From an uncultured delta proteobacterium (GTDB lineage Bacteria > Myxococcota_A > Polyangia > Haliangiales > Haliangiaceae): a stretch of DNA of 35,014 nucleotides. Shown piece by piece: positions 28,626 through 35,014 of the stretch. The stretch covers positions 1 through 35,014 of the forward strand of contig CAADGB010000264.1 of assembly GCA_900696455.1 (NCBI GenBank), written 5' to 3'. The notes below the pieces were generated by a model that worked only from the letters and a program-made list of their open reading frames with translations, made no database searches and was not told the DNA's origin. A program made the translations under genes and the position numbers. How positions within the stretch are numbered: the first letter of the stretch is position 1; each line of letters opens with the position of its first letter.

Positions 28626-30227
28626 CTACTCCTCGACCTTGAGCCCGCGCACCAGGTCGACCAGCGGGGCCAGGCCGTCGCGAGCGGCGTGGCGCAGGAC
28701 GTCCGAGTGATCGATCGTGTGCGAGAACGCCGGGCCCACCGTGTAGTAGGTCTCGACGAACAGCTCGCCCAGGACGCTCTGGCGCAGGATGCCGTCGCGG
28801 AACGAGCGCAGCATCGAGACCTCGTTGGCCAGCGGCGTGCCATAGGCGGCGGTGGCGACGAAGCAGGCGTCGACCTCGCCGGCCACGCGCTCGGTGGTGG
28901 TGAAGGTCGTCGTGACCAGGGGGCCGAGGTTGCGGCAGTCGTCGAAGGCGCGGACGCCGACGTGGTACGTGGTCTCGGGCAGGAGGTTGGTCAGCTCGAA
29001 GGTCTGGATCTGGCCAGGCTCGTCGGGGGTGACGGCGCGGGCCAGCGGCGAGCTCTGCGCGAAGTTGTCCTCGGTGATCGGGGTCGACGCGCGGTAGCGG
29101 ATCTCGTAGCCGGTGACGGTGCCGACCAGGCCGTCGTCGCCGGGCGCGACGAACGTGAACAGCGCGCTGCGCTGGTCGACCTCGACCGCCCGCAGCTCCG
29201 AGGCCGGGCCGGGGTCGGCGAGGTCGATCTCGGGGCGGGCGATGACCCGCACCCGGAAGCTGTCGGTGCCGTCGCTGTGGAGCAGCAGGCGGGCGGCCCC
29301 GGAGCCCGGGGTGGCGGTGTCGATCGTGGCGTCGGGCGAGCGCAGGGTGCCGTCCTGGCCGTCGGGGTCGCCGTAGCCGGCGTAGCTCGAGGTCAGCGCG
29401 CGCGACGCCTCGGTCCCGATCGCGATCGGGACCCGGTACACCACCGACGGCTGGCCGCGGTAGGGCTCGCCGTACTCGGCCCACGGGATGCCGGTGGGCT
29501 CCGGGTAGGTCGTCGGGTTGTACGTGGCGTTGAAGTCGTACTCCTTGCTGGCCTCGACGAGGAGCACGTAGTCGCCGGGGGGCAGATCGGGTGGGATGGG
29601 CCAGACGACGTTGAAGGGGAGGTCGGCGGCCGGCGTCGCGCCCGAGACCATGTCGAGCGGGTTCATCTGGTCGAACATGGCCACCGACAGGTCGTCGACG
29701 CCGTCGACCATGGCGATGTCCTCGCGCGGCGGGTAGCGGCTGGTCTGGACGCTGTCGAACTTGCCCTTGTCGGTGAAGATCGCCGACGCGCAGGTGCCGG
29801 TGTCCCAGCCCGGCTCGTCGGGGCGCAGCGGCCGGCAGAAGAAGTGCTCCTGCGACGAGTGCGAGAACGGGTGCGAGAGGTTGTGGTCCTCGAGGTTCTG
29901 GAAGACCAGCACCGGGAAGGTGTCGCCGTGGCGGTGGGCCCACACCGGGAACACGGTCTGGCGGCGGCCGTAGGGCCAGCGCGGGCCGCTGTTGAAGTCG
30001 AAGCGCCCGGGCCGGTTGCCGATGCCGCGGCGGCCCACGGCGTCGGTCACGTACAGCGTGCTCACGAAGTTGCCGGCCGCGTCCTCGAGCCACACCACGA
30101 GCTGCAGCTTGTCGGCCGGCTTGAACGTGGTCTCGACGACCCGGCACTCCTTCTCGGCGCGGGCCGTCGGGGCGGGCAGGAGCGCGGCGGCGGCGAGGAG
30201 GACCGTGGCGAGCAGGCGGCGGCGCAT
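28626..30227 (-). CDS. Secreted protein with fibronectin-III-like domain and [10 protein letters not shown]-terminal motif
   Basis: The 533-residue protein has a cleavable signal peptide (ending APTARA). The N-terminal domain resembles DUF2271-type beta sandwiches ([20 protein letters not shown]). A long beta-rich middle follows with Asp/Tyr/Trp, then a fibronectin type III-like segment (~335-440; [26 protein letters not shown]). The C-terminal domain begins [10 protein letters not shown] (Cys455) followed by [19 protein letters not shown] and YYTVGPAFS. This last motif is a widespread, poorly understood tail of secreted bacterial proteins. ATG 30227 is preferred over TTG 30236. Its function is unknown, probably surface or periplasmic. 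Confidence 0.8.
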   Translation of the reverse strand: MRRRLLATVLLAAAALLPAPTARAEKECRVVETTFKPADKLQLVVWLEDAAGNFVSTLYVTDAVGRRGIGNRPGRFDFNSGPRWPYGRRQTVFPVWAHRHGDTFPVLVFQNLEDHNLSHPFSHSSQEHFFCRPLRPDEPGWDTGTCASAIFTDKGKFDSVQTSRYPPREDIAMVDGVDDLSVAMFDQMNPLDMVSGATPAADLPFNVVWPIPPDLPPGDYVLLVEASKEYDFNATYNPTTYPEPTGIPWAEYGEPYRGQPSVVYRVPIAIGTEASRALTSSYAGYGDPDGQDGTLRSPDATIDTATPGSGAARLLLHSDGTDSFRVRVIARPEIDLADPGPASELRAVEVDQRSALFTFVAPGDDGLVGTVTGYEIRYRASTPITEDNFAQSSPLARAVTPDEPGQIQTFELTNLLPETTYHVGVRAFDDCRNLGPLVTTTFTTTERVAGEVDACFVATAAYGTPLANEVSMLRSFRDGILRQSVLGELFVETYYTVGPAFSHTIDHSDVLRHAARDGLAPLVDLVRGLKVEE

Positions 30228-30289
30228 CGAACCCAAGAGTGTCGTCGATCCCCCCGGGGCGGCAAGGGGGAATCATCACAGTGGCTTGC

Positions 30290-30295
30290 TACGGT
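30290..30295 (+). promoter_or_regulatory. -10-like element of the exonuclease gene
   Basis: TACGGT ends 7 bases before GTG 30303. There is no Shine-Dalgarno in the gap. The -35 is not clear. Confidence 0.4.
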
Positions 30296-30302
30296 GCGAC
30301 TC

Positions 30303-31103
30303 GTGGCACGCGCATCGCGCTCCGGCGCCTCCGAGTACCTGGTCCTCGACCTCGAGACCGTGCCCGACCCGCGCTGGCACCGACCCGAGGTCCCGCTCGG
30401 CACCGAGCCGCCGTTCCCGCCGACCTGGGCCCATCGCATCATCGTCATCGGCTGCCTGTGGCTGGGCGCCGACTACCGGCTGCGGCGCATGGGGGTGATC
30501 GGCGAGGGCGGGGCGAGCGAGCGGCCGGCGGGGTCGGACCGCGGCGGTGGCGCGGCGGGCGACAGCGCCGACGAGCGTCACATCCTGGTCGAGCTGTCGC
30601 GCTTCGTCGGCCGCGCCAAGCCGGTGCTGGTCACGTTCAACGGCCGCTCGTTCGACCTGCCGGTGATCGCGCTGCGCTCGCTCGGTCACGGCGTGCCGCT
30701 CGCCTGGTACTACCAGGAGCGCGGCGTGCGCTACCGCTACTCCGAGGAGGGTCACATCGATCTGTGCGACTGGCTCGCCGATCACGGCGCCACCCGCTCG
30801 GGGTCGCTCGACGCGGTGGCCCGGCTCGTCGGCCTGCCGGGCAAGGTCGGCGTCGACGGCTCGCAGGTCGAGGGCCTGTTTCGCGCCGGCCAGCTCGCCC
30901 GCATCCAGGCCTACTGCCTCGCCGACGTGGTGCAGACCGCGTTCGTGCTCCTGCGCTTCCGCCTGCTGCAGGGAGCGCTGACGCCGGCGGCCTACCGCGA
31001 GGCCGCGGCGGCGCTGCTCGACGAGGTCGCCGCCCACCCTCGCACCGCCGAGCTCGCGGCCGCGATCGACCGCGACCAGCTCCTGCTGTCGGGCGCGGCC
31101 TGA
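30303..31103 (+). CDS. Predicted 3'-5' exonuclease (PolB-like, DEDD type)
   Basis: The 266-residue protein has the DEDD exonuclease motifs: LDLETVPD (Asp16, Glu18; motif I), [12 protein letters not shown] (motif II Asp) and [13 protein letters not shown] (motif III Asp). [13 protein letters not shown] and [14 protein letters not shown] are typical of the PolB-like exonuclease family (PF10108). It probably degrades single-stranded or mismatched DNA ends in repair, with no polymerase domain. GTG 30303 is chosen as the nearest start to motif I, following TACGGT by 7 bases. A Gly/Ala/Glu-rich insertion lies around residues 68-85. It heads a plus-strand group that includes a DNA glycosylase. Confidence 0.88.
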   Translation: MARASRSGASEYLVLDLETVPDPRWHRPEVPLGTEPPFPPTWAHRIIVIGCLWLGADYRLRRMGVIGEGGASERPAGSDRGGGAAGDSADERHILVELSRFVGRAKPVLVTFNGRSFDLPVIALRSLGHGVPLAWYYQERGVRYRYSEEGHIDLCDWLADHGATRSGSLDAVARLVGLPGKVGVDGSQVEGLFRAGQLARIQAYCLADVVQTAFVLLRFRLLQGALTPAAYREAAAALLDEVAAHPRTAELAAAIDRDQLLLSGAA

Positions 31104-31166
31104 TCGGTCGAGCGGTCGGCGCCGGGACTTCGCCTCGCCGGCGCGGCCGTGCGATGCTCGCCGGCC

Positions 31167-32783
31167 ATGGGGCGGACCTCACTGTTTGCGTCGATCGAGC
31201 GCGCGCTGCGCCTGGCCTGGGCCGCGGAGCGCACGGGCCTTCCACCGGACGCGCTGCGCGCGCGCGCGGCGGCGCGGCGCGGGTTAAGTCGGCGCGGGCT
31301 GCTCGCCGGCGGCGCCGGCGCGGCGGCGCTCCTGGCCACCGGCTGCGGGCCGCGGGCGGCGCGGCCGGGCGGCGCCGCACCCCGGGTCGGCATCATCGGC
31401 GGCGGCATGGCCGGCCTGACCTGCGCCTGGTACCTGCAGGAGGGCGGCGTGCGGGCCGAGGTCATCGAGGGCAGCGCGCGGGTCGGCGGGCGGATGTTCT
31501 CGGCCCGCGGCAAGTTCGCCGACGATCAGGTCGCCGAGCTGGGCGGCGAGCTCGTCAACTCGAACCACGCCACGATGCACGCCCTGGCCCGGGTCCTCGA
31601 CCTCGAGCTCGTCGATCTCCACGCCAACGAGCCGGCCGGCCACGTGCGCGAGGCGATCGTGGTCGGCGGCAAGCACCTGGGCGAGGCCGAGCTGCTCGCC
31701 GCCTTCCGCCCGCTCGCCGGCCGCATGGCCGCGGCGATGGCCGGCACCGACGCCGACAAGGCGCGCCTCGACGCCCTCGACCAGACCAGCATCGCGGCCT
31801 GGCTCGAGCGCGAGGGCCTGGACTCGCCGCTGCGCGCGCTCCTGGCCGAGGCCTACACCGGCGAGTTCGGCCTCGAGGCCGACGAGCAGTCGGCGCTCAA
31901 CCTGCTGACGATGATCGACTTCGAGAGCACCGACCACTTCCACCTGCTGGGCGACTCCGACGAGCGCTTCCACACCCGCGGTGGCAACGACCTGTTCCCG
32001 ACCCGCCTGGCCGAGCGCCTCGAGCGGCCGGTGACCCTGGGCACGCGCCTGGTGGCGATCGGCGCCGGCAGCGGCGGCGGCTTCCGGGTCGTGCTCGACG
32101 CCGGCGGCGGCCTCCGCGAGCGCGACTTCGATCACCTGGTGCTGGCGCTGCCGTTCACGCTCCTGCGCGAGGTCGACGTCCAGCTCGAGCTGCCGCCGCT
32201 CAAGCGCCAGGTGATCGCCGAGCTCGGTTACGGCACCAACAGCAAGCTGATGGGCGGCTTCACCAGCCGGCCGTGGCGCGAGCGTCACAACGCCGCCGGC
32301 ACCGCGGTCACCGACAACGGGCTGCAGTTCATCTGGGACACCGCCCGCGGCCAGCCCGGCGCCGCCGGCCTCCTCACCAACTACTGCGGCGGCAAGCGCG
32401 GCCTCGGCCTCGACGCCGGCACCGCCGACGCGCAGCTGCGGGCGGCGCTGCCGCAGATCGATCAGCTCTTCCCGGGCACCGCCGCCGCCTACGCCGGCAC
32501 CGCGGTGCGCATGCACTGGCCGAGCGTCAAGCTGGCCCGGGGCAGCTTCGCCTGCTACCGCGTCGGGCAGTGGGCGCTGAGCGGGCAGGAGGGGACGCGG
32601 GTCGGCAACCTGCACTTCTGCGGCGAGCACACCTCCGAGGAGTTCCAGGGCTTCATGGAGGGCGCGGCCGAGACCGGCGCCGGGGTCGCCCGCACGATCC
32701 TGGCCGAGCTCACCGGGGCCGCGACCGCGCCGGCGCCGGTGTCACGGCGCGCCCTCATCGGCGCGCGGCGGCGCGCGGGCTGA
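31167..32783 (+). CDS. FAD-dependent amine oxidase with Tat-type lipoprotein signal
   Basis: The 538-residue protein starts with a ~40-residue leader, then a twin-arginine-like signal (SRRGLLAGGAGAAALL) with a lipobox ATGC, so it is probably exported folded and lipid-anchored. The FAD-binding motif RVGIIGGGMAGLTCAW is at ~75-90, then RVGGRMFSA; the C-terminus has NLHFCGEHTSEEFQGFMEGA, the flavin-contact segment of monoamine oxidases. The substrate is unknown; relatives include monoamine and polyamine oxidases. ATG 31167 is preferred over GTG 31149. It starts 63 bases after the exonuclease gene and ends 9 bases before the glycosylase gene. Confidence 0.88.
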   Translation: MGRTSLFASIERALRLAWAAERTGLPPDALRARAAARRGLSRRGLLAGGAGAAALLATGCGPRAARPGGAAPRVGIIGGGMAGLTCAWYLQEGGVRAEVIEGSARVGGRMFSARGKFADDQVAELGGELVNSNHATMHALARVLDLELVDLHANEPAGHVREAIVVGGKHLGEAELLAAFRPLAGRMAAAMAGTDADKARLDALDQTSIAAWLEREGLDSPLRALLAEAYTGEFGLEADEQSALNLLTMIDFESTDHFHLLGDSDERFHTRGGNDLFPTRLAERLERPVTLGTRLVAIGAGSGGGFRVVLDAGGGLRERDFDHLVLALPFTLLREVDVQLELPPLKRQVIAELGYGTNSKLMGGFTSRPWRERHNAAGTAVTDNGLQFIWDTARGQPGAAGLLTNYCGGKRGLGLDAGTADAQLRAALPQIDQLFPGTAAAYAGTAVRMHWPSVKLARGSFACYRVGQWALSGQEGTRVGNLHFCGEHTSEEFQGFMEGAAETGAGVARTILAELTGAATAPAPVSRRALIGARRRAG

Positions 32784-32792
32784 CGGCGCTCG

Positions 32793-33422
32793 ATGCCGGC
32801 GCGGCGGACGACGCGCGGCGGCCCGGGGGCGCACGCCACGGCCGCGCTGCGCGCGCGCCGGCTGCCGCTGACCTGGTTCGCCCGTGACACCGAGGTGGTG
32901 GCCCGCGGGCTGCTCGGCTGCGCCCTGGTCCACCGCGGGCGCGCCGCCGTGATCGTCGAGACCGAGGCCTACCTGGGCCCGAGCGATCGCGCCTCCCACG
33001 CCCGCTTCGGCCCGACCCCTCGCAACCGGGTCATGTTCGGGGCCAGCGGCACCAGCTACGTGTACCTTTGCTACGGCGTGCACGAGCTGTTCAACATCGT
33101 GGCCCGCGACGAGCGGACCGCCGAGGCCGGCGCGGTGCTGGTGCGGGCGGCGGCGCCCCTCGCCGGCCTCGCCGACGATCCGGAGGTGGCGCGCGGCCCC
33201 GGCAAGCTGACCCGCGCGCTGGCGCTGTCGCGCGCCCAGCATGGCGTCCGCCTCGACGCCGACGAGCTGTTCGTGGCGGCGTGGCGCGAGGTGCGGGCGG
33301 GCGCGGTCGTGCGCTCGCCGCGGGTGGGCGTCGACTACGCCGGGGCGTGGGCGCGGCGCCGCCTGCGCTTCTCGATCGCCGGGCACCCGGCGGTGTCGCG
33401 GCCGCCGCGGCGAGGGCGCTGA
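32793..33422 (+). CDS. 3-methyladenine DNA glycosylase (AAG/MPG family)
   Basis: The 209-residue protein matches the alkyladenine glycosylase (MPG) family: [21 protein letters not shown] with the catalytic Glu, [35 protein letters not shown] and GVHELFNIV, and a [10 protein letters not shown] strand. It removes alkylated and deaminated purines, acting in base excision repair. The start is 9 bases after the amine oxidase stop, and the end is 2 bases before the ferredoxin start, so this is a compact operon. Length is typical. Confidence 0.93.
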   Translation: MPARRTTRGGPGAHATAALRARRLPLTWFARDTEVVARGLLGCALVHRGRAAVIVETEAYLGPSDRASHARFGPTPRNRVMFGASGTSYVYLCYGVHELFNIVARDERTAEAGAVLVRAAAPLAGLADDPEVARGPGKLTRALALSRAQHGVRLDADELFVAAWREVRAGAVVRSPRVGVDYAGAWARRRLRFSIAGHPAVSRPPRRGR

Positions 33423-33424
33423 TC

Positions 33425-33748
33425 GTGGCCCGGGTCACCTTCGAGCCGTCCGGCGTGACCGTGGAGTGCCCCGACGGCACGACGCTGTTCGACGCCGGGG
33501 CGCGGGCCGCCGGCGTCGCCATCGAGACCGCCTGTGTGGGCAAGGGGACGTGCGGCCTGTGCCGGGTGAAGATCCTGGCCGGCGCCGACGCCCTGTCGCC
33601 CTACACCGAGGAGGAGGAGCGCCACCTCGGCAACCTCTATCACCTGACCCGCGTCCGCCTGTCGTGCCGGACCCGGGTGAGCGGCGAGGTCACGGTCGCG
33701 CTGGCGCCCCGTCCGGGTAAGGGGCGTCCGCGACCTCCTCGGGGGTGA
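33425..33748 (+). CDS. Plant-type 2Fe-2S ferredoxin
   Basis: The 107-residue protein has four Cys ligands, Cys37, Cys43, Cys46 and Cys81 (C-x5-C-x2-C-x34-C), on a beta-grasp fold (VTFEPSGVTVECPDGTTLFD). The C-terminus is an Arg/Pro/Lys-rich tail. It carries single electrons in the cytoplasm; its partner is unknown. It follows the DNA glycosylase gene by 2 bases. It could in principle feed BoxB, but it is 5 kb away and in another operon, so this is speculation. Its last 59 bases overlap a convergent lipoprotein gene. Confidence 0.9.
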   Translation: MARVTFEPSGVTVECPDGTTLFDAGARAAGVAIETACVGKGTCGLCRVKILAGADALSPYTEEEERHLGNLYHLTRVRLSCRTRVSGEVTVALAPRPGKGRPRPPRG

Positions 33749-34274
33749 GCACGCGGGCGTCGTAGAAGGGCTGGAAGTCGTCGACGTAGGCGCGCAGCGC
33801 CGAGACGTTGGCGGGCAGGATCGACTGCCAGCGCTCCTGCCAGGCGACGCGGAAGTAGCGCTCGGCGTCGTGGATCATGAGGAAGTCGCGGACCAGGCCG
33901 GGGATGTTGGCCGGGTCCTCGAGGATGAACTCGCCCGCGCCGCGATGGTCGAAGTCGGGCGGGATGAGCGCGGCGAGCTGGTGGAGGTCGTGGACGCCCA
34001 TCTTCTCCAGCTCGTCGAGCAGGTCGTCCTCGGTGCCGTTGTACTCGGCGACGAAGGTGCCGGCGTCGAGCTGGGCGGCGAAGCGCCACGACAGGAGGTC
34101 GGCGATGCTGCGCGCGGTCAGGCGCTGGTTGGGGACGCCGATCACGGCGGCGCCGGGGTCGAGCGGCCCGCTGGGGCGGTTCTCGAGCCGCGGCGCGGCT
34201 GGCGCCGGGGCGCGGCAGGCGAGGGCGAGCGCCGCCAGCGCCAGCCCGATCGCCGCGAGCCGGGCCCGGGTCAC
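33690..34274 (-). CDS. Hypothetical lipoprotein
   Basis: The 194-residue protein has a lipoprotein signal ending LALAC (Cys20) and a mainly helical body (GTEDDLLDELEKMGVHDLHQL). No known domain is recognised. GTG 34274 overlaps the stop of the upstream PEGA gene (GTGA), so translation is coupled to it. Its 3' end overlaps the convergent ferredoxin gene by 59 bases; a shorter end in this frame is not available. Confidence 0.7.
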   Translation of the reverse strand: MTRARLAAIGLALAALALACRAPAPAAPRLENRPSGPLDPGAAVIGVPNQRLTARSIADLLSWRFAAQLDAGTFVAEYNGTEDDLLDELEKMGVHDLHQLAALIPPDFDHRGAGEFILEDPANIPGLVRDFLMIHDAERYFRVAWQERWQSILPANVSALRAYVDDFQPFYDARVLTPEEVADAPYPDGAPARP

Positions 34275-35014
34275 TCCAGCCTCGCGGCGTAGGTCCGGGT
34301 CTGGTCGGCGCGGACCTCGACGTCGAGGGTGGCCGCCTTGCCGGTCGGCGGGTTGACCACCCGCAGCCGGTGCTTGCCCACCGGGAGGCTGATCGGGCGC
34401 GCGCCCACGCCGGCCTCGCCGATCTTCTTGCCGCCCAGGTAGACGTCGCCCCAGCTCGGCCCGCCGCCGTCCTCGGCGGTGAGCGTGATCGTCCCGGTCG
34501 GGGTCGGCGCCGCGCGCAGGACCCGGAACACCCGCGCCTCCTCGCCGCCGATGAGCTCGACCGGCACCGTCACCGGTACGTAGCCGGTCCGGGTCAGGCG
34601 CAGGCGGGCGTGCTTGCGCGGCGCCAGGTCGCGGCGGACCAGCGGCGTCTTGCCCAGGGTCTCGCCGTCGAGCTCGACGTCGACCTCGGGCGGATCGGTC
34701 TCGACCGCGAGCCGGGCTCGCGCCGGCGTGAGCGTGAGGTGGAGGCGCAGGGTCTGCCCGGGCTCGACGCGGACCCGCTCGTCGACGTAGGGCTCGTGGC
34801 CGGCCAGCTCGAGCCGCAGCGGCGCGGCGCCGGCCGGGAGCTGGAGCGTCGCCGGGGTCGGCCCGAAGGCCAGGCCGCCGGCGGTGCCGTGGGCGCCCGG
34901 CGGGACGGTCTCGACGATCAGGATCGACGGCGCGACCGCCGCGCGGGCCCCGGCGTCGACCCCGGCCGCCGCGGGCACGGCGCCGTCGGCGCGGGTCGCC
35001 AGCGGTGCGCCGCC
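34271..35014 (-). CDS. PEGA-repeat protein, C-terminal part (partial)
   Basis: The frame is open from the window edge to a TGA at 34271, giving 247 residues of the C-terminus. Three PEGA-like repeats are visible: SILIVETVPPGAHGTAG with GPTPATLQLPAG; LAVETDPPEVDVELDGETLG with TPLVRRDLAPRKH; and TITLTAEDGGGPSWGDVYLGGKKIG. In myxobacteria such tails often follow kinase or membrane domains, but those would lie outside the window. The stop overlaps the downstream lipoprotein start by 4 bases. Confidence 0.8.
   Translation of the reverse strand, partial: GGAPLATRADGAVPAAAGVDAGARAAVAPSILIVETVPPGAHGTAGGLAFGPTPATLQLPAGAAPLRLELAGHEPYVDERVRVEPGQTLRLHLTLTPARARLAVETDPPEVDVELDGETLGKTPLVRRDLAPRKHARLRLTRTGYVPVTVPVELIGGEEARVFRVLRAAPTPTGTITLTAEDGGGPSWGDVYLGGKKIGEAGVGARPISLPVGKHRLRVVNPPTGKAATLDVEVRADQTRTYAARLE

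Noticed and set aside
33425-33748. BoxA reductase or its ferredoxin part
   Set aside because: It is a lone 2Fe-2S plant-type ferredoxin; BoxA is a larger FAD/NADPH protein with 4Fe-4S centres.

Overview
The window is very GC-rich (roughly three quarters G+C by eye), almost fully coding and rich in lipoproteins. The likely host is a myxobacterium-like member of Myxococcota. Support comes from a MYXO-CTERM-like tail, a Ser/Thr kinase fused to WD40 repeats, PEGA-domain proteins, an AgmX-like domain and many Lys-poor, Arg/Ala-rich reading frames. This placement is inference; no rRNA or tRNA gene lies in the window.

Layout: (1) 1-929, minus, partial penicillin-acylase-family lipoprotein, divergent from (2) 972-5453, plus, a tightly overlapped chain hemE - hemG/hemY - cupredoxin-like lipoprotein - Rsm22-type methyltransferase with a candidate Fe-S cysteine set. 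(3) 5519-7259, receiver-only response regulator and membrane histidine kinase, followed by a GNAT acetyltransferase with no conventional start codon. (4) 8002-11074, PEGA membrane protein, HEAT/TPR-like protein and AgmX-like protein. (5) 11143-13035, a DUF4266-like mini-lipoprotein, a DUF3570-like outer-membrane barrel and another lipoprotein. (6) 13066-18917, minus, kinase-WD40 protein and SNF2 helicase. (7) 19029-23346, a VanY-like cell-wall peptidase convergent with a large protease/propeller/barrel protein. (8) 23412-28046, aerobic benzoyl-CoA ('box') genes: boxR plus a metallophosphoesterase on minus, boxC-boxB on plus, diverging from an 85-bp control region that holds a perfect palindrome overlapping both candidate promoters. 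(9) 28181-30227, minus, a small Cys-repeat lipoprotein with a clear terminator and a fibronectin-type secreted protein. (10) 30303-33748, plus, exonuclease, Tat-type amine oxidase, 3-methyladenine glycosylase and 2Fe-2S ferredoxin. (11) 33690-35014, minus, lipoprotein and a partial PEGA protein.

The most distinctive local system is the box locus: BoxR (XRE DNA-binding domain plus shikimate-kinase-like sensor), BoxC (ring-opening dihydrolase) and BoxB (di-iron epoxidase) are present with their key residues. The reductase BoxA, aldehyde dehydrogenase BoxD and benzoate-CoA ligase are not in the window. A second, window-wide pattern is a TANNNT -10-like hexamer placed 6-11 bases before many start codons without a Shine-Dalgarno sequence, which suggests common leaderless transcription. 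Genes inside operons and a few others instead carry recognisable ribosome binding sites.
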